Assembly (NCBI GenBank): GCA_965653565.1 | Contig: CBFHAI010000016.1 | Span: 1-64,000 of the forward strand | Length of the DNA: 64,000 nt | DNA from: JALCLA01 sp965653565 | GTDB lineage: Bacteria; Pseudomonadota; Gammaproteobacteria; Xanthomonadales; Xanthomonadaceae | Reading direction: 5' to 3' | In this document: positions 29,746 through 40,931 of the stretch, in pieces | Position numbering within the stretch: the stretch's first letter is position 1 | Layout of the letters: every line of letters starts with the position of its first letter | Notes under the pieces: model-generated | What the model was told of the DNA's origin: nothing | The model's input: the letters and a program-made list of their open reading frames with translations, nothing else | Databases searched by the model: none | Position numbers and translations under genes: made by a program

Positions 29746-30879
29746 ATGCCGGTTACGGTGGTCGCCATTCGCGAGCGCGCGCCCAACGAGCGTCGCGTTG
29801 CGTTGTCGCCCGAAGTCGCCAAGAAGCTCAAAGGGCTTGGCGCGTCGGTGCTGATCGAAGGGGGCGCCGGCAGCGGCGCGAATCTGCCGGACAACTCCTA
29901 TCCGGAAGCCGAAGTCGCCTCCGATGTGCGCAGCGCCCTGCAGCGCGCCGACGTGCTGCTGAAGGTGCAGCCGCCCACGCTCGACGAAATCGCCGCGCTG
30001 CGCGAAGGCAGCATCGTCATCGGCTATCTGCAACCGCATGCCGATCCGGAGCGCACCAGGGCGCTGCGTGATCGCCGCATCACCGCGTTCGCGATGGAAC
30101 TGCTGCCGCGCACCACGCGCGCGCAGGCGATGGACGTACTCAGTTCGCAGGCCGGCATGGCCGGCTACAAGGCCGTGCTGATCGCCGCGCAGACCAGCGG
30201 CAAATTCTTTCCGATGCTCACCACCGCGGCCGGCACGATCCGGCCGTCGAAAGTGCTGATCGTCGGCGCCGGCGTCGCCGGCCTGCAGGCGATCGCCACC
30301 GCCCGCCGCCTCGGCGCGCAGGTCGAAGGCTTCGACGTACGGCCCGAAACGCGCGAGCAGATCGAATCGCTCGGCGCGAAATTTCTCGATCTGGGAGTGA
30401 GCGCGGCAGGTTCCGGCGGCTACGCGCGCGAACTGACGGCCGAAGAACGCGCCGAACAGCAGCGCAAGCTGGCCGACCATCTGCGCAACGTCGACGTCAT
30501 CGTCACCACTGCCGCCGTGCCCGGCCGCAAGGCGCCGCGCATCATCACCGCCGCGATGGTGGACGGCATGAAGCCCGGCAGCGTGATCGTCGATCTGGCG
30601 GCCGAAACCGGCGGCAACTGCGAACTCACCAAACCGGGCGAAACCTACGTGCACAACTCGGTGACGATCGTCGGCCCGGTCAACCTGCCGAGCATGGGCG
30701 CCATCCATTCGAGCGAAATGTACGCGCGCAACCTCTACAACTTCCTCGCGCTGTCGCTCAAGGACGGCGCGTTGAATCTCGATTGGACCGACGAACTCAT
30801 TGCGCAGACGTGCCTGACGCACGCCGGCGAAATCAAACACGAAGCGACGAAGCAGCTGGTCGACGGGGGTGTCGCGTAA
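29746..30879 (+). CDS. pntAA: NAD(P) transhydrogenase subunit alpha, part 1 (PntAA)
   Basis: This is the NAD(H)-binding dI domain of the proton-translocating transhydrogenase that uses the proton gradient to make NADPH. The 377-residue protein shows RERAPNERRVALSP, the substrate loop QAGMAGYKAVL, the Rossmann motif VLIVGAGVAGLQAIATA and ETGGNCELT. Subunit alpha is split, with the membrane part encoded by the next gene, as in Rhodospirillum. Its TAA overlaps the pntAB ATG by one base. Confidence 0.95.
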   Translation: MPVTVVAIRERAPNERRVALSPEVAKKLKGLGASVLIEGGAGSGANLPDNSYPEAEVASDVRSALQRADVLLKVQPPTLDEIAALREGSIVIGYLQPHADPERTRALRDRRITAFAMELLPRTTRAQAMDVLSSQAGMAGYKAVLIAAQTSGKFFPMLTTAAGTIRPSKVLIVGAGVAGLQAIATARRLGAQVEGFDVRPETREQIESLGAKFLDLGVSAAGSGGYARELTAEERAEQQRKLADHLRNVDVIVTTAAVPGRKAPRIITAAMVDGMKPGSVIVDLAAETGGNCELTKPGETYVHNSVTIVGPVNLPSMGAIHSSEMYARNLYNFLALSLKDGALNLDWTDELIAQTCLTHAGEIKHEATKQLVDGGVA

Positions 30880-31181
30880 TGGATGGGTTCCTGGCTCTGT
30901 ACATCTTCATGCTGGCCGCCTTCACCGGCCACGAAATCATCTCGCGCGTGCCGGTGATCCTGCACACGCCGCTGATGTCCGGTTCCAACTTCGTGCACGG
31001 CATCGTCGTGGTGGGCGGCATGGTGGCGCTGGCGCATGCCGACACCAATCTCGAACGCGCGATCGGCTTCATCGCGGTGCTGCTCGGCGCGGGCAACGCG
31101 GTGGGCGGTTACGTCGTCACCGAACGCATGCTCGATATGTTCAAGTCGAGCAAGCCCAAGCCCGGCGCGGGGGGCAAGTGA
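30879..31181 (+). CDS. pntAB: NAD(P) transhydrogenase subunit alpha, part 2 (PntAB)
   Basis: The 100-residue membrane protein has three hydrophobic helices (about 3-20, 42-60, 65-85), the family segment FTGHEIISRVP and SGSNFVHGIVVVGGM. It forms the short membrane domain of the split alpha subunit. It overlaps both neighbours (ATGA with pntB). Confidence 0.93.
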   Translation: MDGFLALYIFMLAAFTGHEIISRVPVILHTPLMSGSNFVHGIVVVGGMVALAHADTNLERAIGFIAVLLGAGNAVGGYVVTERMLDMFKSSKPKPGAGGK

Positions 31182-32638
31182 TGAGCACCCCGATGATCCT
31201 GGATCTGCTCGCGCGCGCCAGTTACCTCGTCGCTGCCGCACTTTTCATTCTCGGCCTCAAGCGCATGTCGTCGCCGGTGACGGCGCGCGCCGGCATCGTG
31301 CAGGCCGGCTGGGGCATGGTGCTGGCCACGCTGATTACCTTCGTCGCGCCGTCGACGTGGGGCGCGCACGGCATCGATCCGATCAATCTCGGCTTGATGG
31401 TGGTGGCAATCGCGATCTCGATCGTGTTCTGGTTCTGGGGCAAGAAAGTGCCCATCACCGACATGCCGCAGATGGTCGCCATCTTCAACGGCATGGGCGG
31501 CGGTTCGGCCGCGGCGATCGGTGCGGCGACGTTGATCAACGTGGCGTCGTACGAGGGCATGTGCACGCCCGAAGCGCTGGCCGCGCACGATTGCATCGAT
31601 CGCACCGCGATGATCCTCGGCGTGATCGGCGCATTGATCGGCGCGATCTCGTTCTCCGGCTCGGTGATCGCCTGGGCCAAGCTCGACGGCCGCATGGACA
31701 AGCGCTACACCTTCGCGGGCCAGCAATACGTCAACCTGCTGGTGTTCCTCGTCACCTGCGCGCTCGGCGCCTGGCTCGTGTACGACCTGCAGGTGCCGCC
31801 GATCCTGGCGTTCTTCGCGCTCGCGCTTTTGGTCGGCGTGATGATGACGCTGCCGATCGGCGGCGCCGACATGCCGGTAGTGATTTCGCTCTACAACGCG
31901 CTCACCGGCCTGGCCGTGGCGTTCGAAGGCTACGTGCTGGGCAACGAGGCGCTGATCATCGCGGGTACCGTGGTCGGTGCCGCGGGCATGTTGCTGACGC
32001 AGCTGATGGCCAAGGCGATGAATCGGCCGATCACCAATGTGCTGTTCTCGAATTTCGGCGGCGGTGGCAGCGGCGAGGCCATCACCGGCACGATGAAACC
32101 GGTCGAAGCGCCGGACGCCGCGTCGATGCTTTACCTCGCCGATCGCATCATCGTGGTGCCCGGCTACGGCATGGCCGTGGCGCAGGCGCAGCACAAGATG
32201 TGGGAGCTGTGCAAACAATTGATCGCGCGCGACAAGGACGTCAAGTTCGCGATCCATCCGGTGGCCGGCCGCATGCCCGGCCACATGAACGTGCTGCTGG
32301 CCGAAGCCGGCGTGCCTTACGATCTCATTGCCGACATGGACGACATCAATCCCGAGTTCAAGACCTGCGATGTGGCGATCGTGATCGGCGCCAACGACGT
32401 GGTGAATCCGGTCGCGAAAACCGACAAGACCTCGCCGATCTACGGCATGCCGATCCTCGATGTGATCGACGCCAAGCAGGTGATCGTGATCAAGCGCGGC
32501 AAGGGCACCGGGTTTGCCGGCATCGAGAATGCGCTGTTTTACGCCGAGAACTGCCGCATGTTGTACGCCGACGGGCAGGAAGCGGCGAGCCGGATGTTGT
32601 CGGAGCTCAAGGCGCTCGATGGGGGCGGTGGGCACTGA
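31181..32638 (+). CDS. pntB: NAD(P) transhydrogenase subunit beta (PntB)
   Basis: The 485-residue protein has about eight or nine membrane helices in the N-terminal 270 residues, then the NADP-binding dIII domain with VPGYGMAVAQAQ, HPVAGRMPGHMNVLLAEA, IGANDVVNP and IKRGKGTGFAG. Together with PntAA and PntAB it completes the proton channel. A dRS3-like hairpin follows within 30 nt. Confidence 0.96.
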   Translation: MSTPMILDLLARASYLVAAALFILGLKRMSSPVTARAGIVQAGWGMVLATLITFVAPSTWGAHGIDPINLGLMVVAIAISIVFWFWGKKVPITDMPQMVAIFNGMGGGSAAAIGAATLINVASYEGMCTPEALAAHDCIDRTAMILGVIGALIGAISFSGSVIAWAKLDGRMDKRYTFAGQQYVNLLVFLVTCALGAWLVYDLQVPPILAFFALALLVGVMMTLPIGGADMPVVISLYNALTGLAVAFEGYVLGNEALIIAGTVVGAAGMLLTQLMAKAMNRPITNVLFSNFGGGGSGEAITGTMKPVEAPDAASMLYLADRIIVVPGYGMAVAQAQHKMWELCKQLIARDKDVKFAIHPVAGRMPGHMNVLLAEAGVPYDLIADMDDINPEFKTCDVAIVIGANDVVNPVAKTDKTSPIYGMPILDVIDAKQVIVIKRGKGTGFAGIENALFYAENCRMLYADGQEAASRMLSELKALDGGGGH

Positions 32639-32650
32639 GGCACTGGTCCT

Positions 32651-32666
32651 TCCCGCGAAAGCGGGA
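32651..32666. repeat. TCCCGC-GAAA-GCGGGA hairpin after pntB
   Basis: A perfect 6-bp dyad with a GAAA tetraloop lies 12 nt after the pntB stop, between convergent genes. The arms share the CCCGC/GCGGG core of the repeats at 61-190. It may end the pnt transcript. Confidence 0.5.
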
Positions 32667-32708
32667 GGGACGGCAGGGCGAACGCTGTCGTTGCTGCGGC
32701 CGCAATCG

Positions 32709-33125
32709 CTAGCGCCCCATCACCCACGCCGCAATCACCGCAATCGCATAGCTGACCCACTCGACCACCCCGTGGTTCGACTGCGCGTACAACAGCGCCA
32801 GCTCCGGCCCCATCAGCGGCAACGCCTCGTACGGTCGCAGGCCCATCGCGATGCCGATCTGCGCGGCCGCGACGAAATAATTCGCGAGCAACACCGTCGC
32901 CACCGTCACCGCGACGGCCATGCCCGCGCGCGAGTTGCCGCGCGGCCATTGCGCCAATCGCAGCAGCAACGCCGCGTCGAGCGCGGCGAGCACGGCCATC
33001 CAGCCGGCCGGGCCGCGCAGGACCAGCGTCACGCCGGTCCAGATCGCCGCCACACCGACGATCGCCACCGCGCAGGCGATCAGCGCGAGCGGTTTGGCGG
33101 TGGGCGGTGCAGGGACTGAGGTCAC
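32709..33125 (-). CDS. hypothetical small integral membrane protein
   Basis: The 138-residue protein has four hydrophobic stretches (about 12-34, 40-57, 67-92, 117-135). I recognise no family. It is convergent with pntB and divergent from sufT. Confidence 0.65.
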   Translation of the reverse strand: MTSVPAPPTAKPLALIACAVAIVGVAAIWTGVTLVLRGPAGWMAVLAALDAALLLRLAQWPRGNSRAGMAVAVTVATVLLANYFVAAAQIGIAMGLRPYEALPLMGPELALLYAQSNHGVVEWVSYAIAVIAAWVMGR

Positions 33126-33211
33126 GCGGTTGTCCGTGGCGGCGCTGGGGGGTGCGGTAGAATAGCGGCCTACGACCGCGGCGTGCGGTCCACCCGTTTT
33201 TTCGAGTCGAA

Positions 33212-33766
33212 ATGTCCTACAGCCGCAGCAGCGAGCCGGTGAAATTCGAACGCGATTGCGATGTCGTCCTGGTGCCGCAGGGCGACAAGGTGACCTTGCC
33301 CGCGGGCAGCGTCGGCTACATCACGCAGGCCCTGGGCGGCAGTTTCACGGTGTTCGTCGAGGGCAATCTGTTCCGCCTGGCGGGCAACGATGCCGACGCC
33401 ATCGGCAAGGAACCGCCCGAGCCGCTCGAACTGCCCGAAGGCGCCACCGACGATGTCATCGAGGCGATGGCCTGGCGCCAGCTTCGTACCTGCTTCGATC
33501 CGGAAATCCCGATCAACGTGGTCGATCTGGGCCTGATCTACCAGTGCGACGTGCAGCGCGCCGACGACGGCTCGCGCCGGCTCGAAGTGCGCATGACGTT
33601 GACCGCGCCCGGCTGCGGCATGGGCGAGGTGCTGGTGGAAGACGTGCGCAGCAAACTCGAATTGATTCCGACCGTCAGCGAAGCCGATGTCGAACTGGTG
33701 TTCGATCCGCCGTGGAACCAGAGCATGATGTCGGAAGCCGCCCGCCTCGAAACGGGCATGCTGTAG
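33212..33766 (+). CDS. sufT: Fe-S assembly accessory protein SufT (DUF59/MIP18 type)
   Basis: The 184-residue protein carries the SufT-type N-terminal extension (about 1-75) and a DUF59 domain (about 85-175) with DPEIPINVVDLGLIY, TLTAPGCGMG and DPPWNQSMMSE. SufT helps mature Fe-S proteins. It is about 21 kb from the suf operon here, whereas in some bacteria it sits inside suf. TAGAAT at 33158-33163 is a possible -10. Confidence 0.9.
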   Translation: MSYSRSSEPVKFERDCDVVLVPQGDKVTLPAGSVGYITQALGGSFTVFVEGNLFRLAGNDADAIGKEPPEPLELPEGATDDVIEAMAWRQLRTCFDPEIPINVVDLGLIYQCDVQRADDGSRRLEVRMTLTAPGCGMGEVLVEDVRSKLELIPTVSEADVELVFDPPWNQSMMSEAARLETGML

Positions 33767-33799
33767 GCGCTCGCAACATCGCAGAAAACAACGCGGGGG

Positions 33800-34207
33800 A
33801 TGCTCATGCGCAACTGGTTACACGTGATCCTCGGCGTGCTGTTCGCCGCCGCGCTGGCGTTCGATTTCTACGCCTGGGGCGGGCTGTCGCGCAGCGTCGT
33901 GCTCGGCAAGGTCGCCACCGAGGCGGCGACGCGCGAGTTGTCGCTCGCCAGCGTCTATCTGCCGGCGGGCAGCGTGCTGGTCGACATCAGCGGCCTGGGT
34001 CGCACCGCCGCCATTTACGCCGACGCACAGTTCGCGCCGGTGCAGGCGCGCGTACTGGCGAATCCGGCGGCGGCGATGGAAACCTTCGCGCGCGACATGC
34101 CGTTCGCGCTGAAGGCGCCGTATTACGGCGCGCCGATCCTGCTGGTGCTGTTCGTGCTCGCCTACTGGCGGCGCCCGCGCGTGGTGCGCACGATGGGGCG
34201 TCGCTGA
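33800..34207 (+). CDS. hypothetical membrane protein
   Basis: The 135-residue protein has an N-terminal membrane segment (WLHVILGVLFAAALAFDFYAW) and a C-terminal one (APYYGAPILLVLFVLAYW) around a soluble middle. No family is recognised. It follows sufT by 33 nt and may be co-transcribed. Confidence 0.65.
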   Translation: MLMRNWLHVILGVLFAAALAFDFYAWGGLSRSVVLGKVATEAATRELSLASVYLPAGSVLVDISGLGRTAAIYADAQFAPVQARVLANPAAAMETFARDMPFALKAPYYGAPILLVLFVLAYWRRPRVVRTMGRR

Positions 34208-34216
34208 GGCGGAGCG

Positions 34217-34888
34217 TCAGGCGTCGGCCCACATCCGCAGCAGCGCGCCGCTGCTGCGGCTGAGCGCGGCGAATTCTTCGCTGTCGCCGTCGCGCTCGAA
34301 CAGCGCGCGCCGTGCGCGATCCAGATCGAACAGCACTTCGCGCTGCGCGGCGTCGCGCACCTGGCTCTGGATCCAGCCGACCGCCGCCAGCCGTTCGCCG
34401 CGCGTCACGCTTTCGACGCGATGCGACGCGCCGGCCGGATAGACCACGATCGCGCCCGCCGGCAATTTCACCGGCAGATCGCCGCCGTGGCCTTCGATCA
34501 CCAGCTCGCCGCCGTCGTAATTTTCCGGCGCGCTGAGGAACAGCGTGAACGCGACATCGGTGCGCAGCGGCGGCTCGCCCATCAGCGCATCGTCGACGTG
34601 CCGGCCGTAGCGCATGCCGGCGCCGTAGACGTTCAACAGCGGCAAGGTCGCGCGTCGCGGACGCGCATAAAGCCGGAGCATCGGGTGCGCGAGCACGTGC
34701 CGCTGCAGGTCCGCCTGCAAGGCTTTCACCGCCGCATCGTCGGTGTCGTACTGCAGATTCCGTTTCACACCGCGCGCCGCCCAGCCCGCTGTGCGCGCGC
34801 CTTCCACGCGCGGCAGCGAAGCCAGCCGTTCGAGTGTCGCGGCGAGCATGGGAGCATCGAGCAGATCGGCGATACAGAGCGGTTGCAT
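34217..34888 (-). CDS. PKHD-type 2-oxoglutarate/Fe(II) hydroxylase (PiuC/YbiX-like)
   Basis: The 223-residue protein matches the PiuC/YbiX family in length. Iron ligands are visible as H-x-D (GRHVDDALMG) and a distal His in GASHRVESVTRGER, with the 2-oxoglutarate Arg nearby. ATG 34888 was chosen over a longer frame because MQPLCIADLL is the family start. PiuC-type genes usually accompany siderophore receptors and are iron-repressed. This one is divergent from an imelysin gene across an 81-nt gap with a possible Fur site. Confidence 0.85.
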   Translation of the reverse strand: MQPLCIADLLDAPMLAATLERLASLPRVEGARTAGWAARGVKRNLQYDTDDAAVKALQADLQRHVLAHPMLRLYARPRRATLPLLNVYGAGMRYGRHVDDALMGEPPLRTDVAFTLFLSAPENYDGGELVIEGHGGDLPVKLPAGAIVVYPAGASHRVESVTRGERLAAVGWIQSQVRDAAQREVLFDLDRARRALFERDGDSEEFAALSRSSGALLRMWADA

Positions 34889-34897
34889 GGCTCCCAA

Positions 34898-34916
34898 ACG
34901 AGAATGGTTTGCAACT
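34898..34916. promoter_or_regulatory. candidate Fur box between PiuC-like and imelysin genes
   Basis: The 19-mer centred on GAGAATGGTTTGCA matches the Fur 7-1-7 consensus at about 9 of 14 positions by eye. It lies in the only gap of a divergent iron-linked pair. A possible promoter for the imelysin gene overlaps it: TTGCAA at 34909-34914, 18-nt spacer, GATAAT at 34933-34938. Confidence 0.4.
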
Positions 34917-34969
34917 AGGGCGGTCGAGTCAGGATAATAAGGCCATTCCGCCCGCGGACTCGTCCTCAA

Positions 34970-36264
34970 ATGTCGCTGCAACTGAAACTCTGGACCCGCG
35001 CCGGCGCCTGCGCGCTACTGGGCGCGGGCCCCGTCGCTGCGCACAACCTTCCGGCCACCGCTGCGGCCGCACCGCTGCTGGGCGCGATGCCGTGGCAGAT
35101 CGAAGGCGAGGGCGGCGAAGGCGGCGGCGAGGCGGGTGGCAGCACGCCGTCGCAATACCGGTTGATGCTCGACGAGGCCAGCGATCCGCAGTACGACGGC
35201 GCCGCCATCGCATCGGCCTATGTCGATCTGGTGCACGCCGGCTACGCGCAATCGCACCGTGCGGCGCAGTCGCTGTCGCAGGCGGTCGATCAATTGCTCG
35301 CGACACCGGACGATGCCGCGCTGAAAAAAGCGCGCGACGCCTGGACCGCCGCGCGCCGCCCCTATCTCACCACCGAAAGTTTCCGCTTCTACGACGGCCC
35401 GATCGACGGCCCGCAAACCGCGACGCGCCCCGCCGGCCCCGAAAGCCGCATCAATGCCTGGCCGCTCAACGAAGCGGTGATCGACTATGTCGAAGGCGAC
35501 GCGAAATCCGGCCTGGTCGCCGCACTCGACGTGCCGCTCACGCGCGAAACCATCCTGGCGCGCGATCAGGTCAGCGACGAAGCCGACGTCACCACCGGCT
35601 GGCATGCGATCGAGTTCCTGCTGTGGGGACAGGATCGCGCCGTCGACGGCCCCGGCGCGCGCCCGGCCAGCGATTACGCCGCCGGCACGCCGGTCAACGA
35701 TCGCCGCCGCACCTATCTGCGCCTGCTCACCGACCTGCTGATCGACGACCTCGCCATGCTCGAAGCGCAATGGCAGCGCGACAACGCCGGCAGCTACGCG
35801 CAGGAATTTCTCGCGCTCGAATCGCACGAGGCCATCGGCCGCATGCTCACCGGCGCGGCCCTGCTCGCCGGCCACGAGTTGGCGTCGGAACGTCTCGCCG
35901 TCGGCCTGGATTCGGGCGCGCAGGAAGACGAGCAGTCGTGTTTCAGCGACACCACGTGGCAGGACTTCGCGTGGGGCCTGGCCGGCATCAAGCGCATCTA
36001 CTACGGCATCGGCAATGCGGCGTCGCCGGCGAGCGCGATCAAAACCCTGCAGCCGAAACTCGCGATCGAAATGGAACGCCGCTTCGCCGAAGCGGAGCGC
36101 CGCGTCGCGGCGCTGCACGATCCCTTCGACCGCATCCTCATCGCGCCGCCCGACAGCGAACTGCGCCAGAACGCCGAAGCCACGGTCGCCGCGTTCCAGC
36201 AATTGGCTGCCGGATTGCGCGATGTCGGCCGCGCGCTCGGCGTCCTGGTGATCGTGCCCGGCGC

Positions 36265-36268
<4 letters not shown>
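34970..36268 (+). CDS. imelysin-family (M75) iron-regulated protein
   Basis: The 432-residue protein has a short hydrophobic N-terminus (cleavage near VAA-H), a Gly/Glu-rich spacer (about 45-60) and an imelysin domain with the GxHxxE signature G210-W-H212-AI-E215 (GWHAIEFLLWG). Imelysins are periplasmic or outer-membrane iron-related proteins (IrpA/IcmP); a protease role is doubtful for most. Its stop overlaps the DUF1111 gene by 4 nt, and this imelysin-DUF1111 pairing is known from Pseudomonas. Confidence 0.88.
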
Positions 36269-37641
<1,373 letters not shown>

Positions 37642-37715
37642 ACAGAGTTAGTCTCGCCCGCGCCGTGACCGCTTCGGCAGAGGATTAGTGAGTAAATTCT
37701 CGGCTCCTGTCGGCG

Positions 37716-38873
37716 TTAGTTCGAATACAGGTCTCCCGCCGTTTCAAAACCGGAGTTCCAAATAAGAGGAAAGTCGTCGAAATTGAATGCCGAAGCGCCA
37801 GCGCCCCAGCATCGTACTAGCCCTGGTTTATTGAATTCGCTGTGGGTTGTGGCACACGTCATGCTGTATCCCGCTTCAATTGCAGTGGCAGAGTAAGGGA
37901 ACGACTGTGATGCGATGGGGAAAAAACTGTCGGAGAAGCTTCCGTCTGCTTCCTCAAGCACATCATTTCCCCAGCAGTACACTGTCCCGTATTGAATAGC
38001 GCAAACATGAAACGCTCCCGCAGAGATTCCAGATACACCAGAAGATAGTGCCGGAACTGCAATCGGCGTGGTTGAAGAGGCTGGCGCAGCAACACCGAGT
38101 TGCCCGCGGGAATTGTCTCCCCAGCAATGTACGGCTCCATTCGCAAGTGCGCACGAATGCATCAACCCTGACGCAATCGCACTTACATTCGCGCTCAGAT
38201 TTGCGACGCTCGCCGCGCCTGCTCTGTCAAGCTCGTCTCCCGTACCAAGCTCGCCGGAGCCATTTGTTCCCCAGCAGTAAGCCTGTGCATCTGCAACCGC
38301 ACACCCATGCTCGTGGTATATGCCATTCACCACTCCGCCCGGGCTAAGGGATATTGCACTTACCAGTATGGGGTCTGAAGGGGCCAAGCCTTCGATAGCA
38401 ACAGGTTCGGGGTTCGGGAGTTGTTGTGTGGCTTTCCAGCATTCGATTCCCCCGTTCTTAACGACACAAGCCGCCGCACCAACTTCGACATCTGTCACTC
38501 CGCTGTCGAACGAGTAGGCGGTCAACGGCGTAATCATATGTGTGTCGTAGTAATTCGTGGCCGGAACGTTTGTACCCCAACAAAGTACTTGCCCATCCTT
38601 GAGCGCGCAAGAGGTCGCCTGGCCGGCTGAATAGTCTTCCAAGCCAACCATGTCCATCACGGCGATCGGAGTGACGAAAGCGCTACTTATTGGACCCGCG
38701 CCGACTTGGTTCTTGGGGTTGTTGCCCCAGCAAAAAAGTTTTTCGGGAAATACACCGGTACAACCATGCTCGCTGCCTACGCTGATCGCCGGGACATTGG
38801 AAGCCGCGAAGGATGTATCCGAACCAGCTACAAATGCCAGCAAACATCCCGCTGCGATTGATGCGCTTTTCAT
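37716..38873 (-). CDS. secreted RCC1-repeat protein, array copy 1
   Basis: The 385-residue precursor begins MKSASIAAGCLLAFVAGSD, a Sec signal. ATG 38873 was chosen because AGGAGGAA lies 7 nt upstream (38881-38888); a longer frame starts at 38933. Seven RCC1/BNR-like repeats are visible, most reading C-A-x(n)-CWG followed by N-QLG or GELGTGD, with a cysteine pair per repeat suggesting disulphides in an extracytoplasmic propeller. The C-terminus ends in WNSGFE-type residues. This copy is the most diverged of four. Its base composition is clearly more AT-rich than the neighbouring genes, suggesting transfer. Confidence 0.85.
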   Translation of the reverse strand: MKSASIAAGCLLAFVAGSDTSFAASNVPAISVGSEHGCTGVFPEKLFCWGNNPKNQVGAGPISSAFVTPIAVMDMVGLEDYSAGQATSCALKDGQVLCWGTNVPATNYYDTHMITPLTAYSFDSGVTDVEVGAAACVVKNGGIECWKATQQLPNPEPVAIEGLAPSDPILVSAISLSPGGVVNGIYHEHGCAVADAQAYCWGTNGSGELGTGDELDRAGAASVANLSANVSAIASGLMHSCALANGAVHCWGDNSRGQLGVAAPASSTTPIAVPALSSGVSGISAGAFHVCAIQYGTVYCWGNDVLEEADGSFSDSFFPIASQSFPYSATAIEAGYSMTCATTHSEFNKPGLVRCWGAGASAFNFDDFPLIWNSGFETAGDLYSN

Positions 38874-38956
38874 CGAAGTATTCCTCCTTGGATTGGTCCA
38901 AAGGAGTACGCATCGGTGCGCATAAGCAGACAAAAAAGGGATTGATCGTTTCGATT

Positions 38957-39220
<264 letters not shown>

Positions 39221-39326
39221 CCCATTGTTCGACATTGGTGCGGACTTCACCCATCCGACGCTATTGACCTGAATTACAGCGGTTGCAAGCGCACCTCAAC
39301 GCCCGCGCTCGCTTGTCGGCAAAGAG

Positions 39327-40475
39327 TCAGTTGGAATAGGAGCCGCCCGGCGTTTCGAAGCCAGAGCTCCACACATTAGGAAAAGCGATGAAGTTAAACG
39401 ATTGAACGTCGGCGCCCCAGCACGCGACAACGCCCGGCTTTTTGAATTCTGCATGGTTTGTGGCGCACGTCACGCTGAAACCCGCGTCGATTGCGGTTGC
39501 AGCGTAAGGAAAGATGGCGGCCGGCGTGGGTGAGAACCTATTTTGAGTCGTGCCGTCGCCGATCTGTTGTGAGCCATTGGCTCCCCAGCAGTACACAGTT
39601 CCATATTGAATCGCGCACGTATGAAAAGCGCCCGCCGCGATGGCCGAGACGCCGTCAGACAAAACGTCGACAGCGACGGCTGCGGTTGTTGTAGGCGGCG
39701 CCGTGATGCCAAGTTGACCATACTTGTTGTCGCCCCAACATTTCACGCCGCCATTGACGACTGCGCAAGAGTGCACCAGACCCGACGCTATCGCGGTCAC
39801 ACCCGATCCCAAATTCACGACCTCGACAGCGGCGGTCTTGTCGAGGTTGTCCCCGCTGCCAAGTTCGCCCGCGGCATTGGTGCCCCAACAGTAGCCTTTG
39901 CCGCCCGCTACAGCGCATGCGTGATGGCGACTTACGCCATCGACATAATAATCTAGCCCCAGCGAAAGCTGGGTCACGGTCTGTGGCAAACCGTTCACTG
40001 CCGACGGAACTGGATCAGGGTTTTCCATGCTGGTTTCCCAGCATTCGACGCCACCATTTCGAACGACACAAGACTCTACGTTCACCTCCACGTCGGTTAC
40101 GCCGCTGCCGGGAGGATACGCAGCGATCGGCGTGACCCCACTTTGGAATTGATAGGATTCGCCAGGCAGGTTGTCGCCCCAGCAGAAGACTTGGCCGTCC
40201 TTCAGCGCGCACGATGTCGACTGTCCAGCGGAGTAGTCGCTGAGCCCAAACATCTCAAGCACTGGCGTAGGTGCAACGAATCCGAGGCCTACCGGTCCTG
40301 CGCCAACTTGGTTGAACTGGTTGATCCCCCAGCAAAGAAGTTTCTCCGGAAAAATGCTGGTGCACCCATGCTCGAAGCCGACGCTGATCGGCACGATATC
40401 CGTTGCGGCGCCGGATAAAGCTGAGCCGGATACAAGTGCCAGCAAATATCCCGCTGCGATTGATGCGCTCTTCAT
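39327..40475 (-). CDS. secreted RCC1-repeat protein, array copy 2
   Basis: The 382-residue precursor starts at ATG 40475 with AGGAGGAA in the same place as copy 1. Signal MKSASIAAGYLLALVSGSA. Seven cysteine-paired repeats are present, with NAAGELGSGDNLDKTAA and WGDNKYGQLG in the fourth and fifth. It is close to copies 3 and 4 in the second half but differs in the first 150 residues. It ends WSSGFETPGG. Confidence 0.85.
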   Translation of the reverse strand: MKSASIAAGYLLALVSGSALSGAATDIVPISVGFEHGCTSIFPEKLLCWGINQFNQVGAGPVGLGFVAPTPVLEMFGLSDYSAGQSTSCALKDGQVFCWGDNLPGESYQFQSGVTPIAAYPPGSGVTDVEVNVESCVVRNGGVECWETSMENPDPVPSAVNGLPQTVTQLSLGLDYYVDGVSRHHACAVAGGKGYCWGTNAAGELGSGDNLDKTAAVEVVNLGSGVTAIASGLVHSCAVVNGGVKCWGDNKYGQLGITAPPTTTAAVAVDVLSDGVSAIAAGAFHTCAIQYGTVYCWGANGSQQIGDGTTQNRFSPTPAAIFPYAATAIDAGFSVTCATNHAEFKKPGVVACWGADVQSFNFIAFPNVWSSGFETPGGSYSN

Positions 40476-40558
40476 CGAAGTGTTCCTCCTTGGATTGGTC
40501 CAAAGGAGTACGCATCGGTGCGCATAAGCAGACAAAAAAGGGATTGATCGTTTCGATT

Positions 40559-40822
<264 letters not shown>

Positions 40823-40931
40823 CTGATTTGCCGAGCATGCGGATCGACAGCGCGCACTTGAATCGCAGCGCGCTCGTCTATCGCAGTAGGCAAATATCAA
40901 GCGGCACGAGCGATACCTGGCCTGCGAAGCG

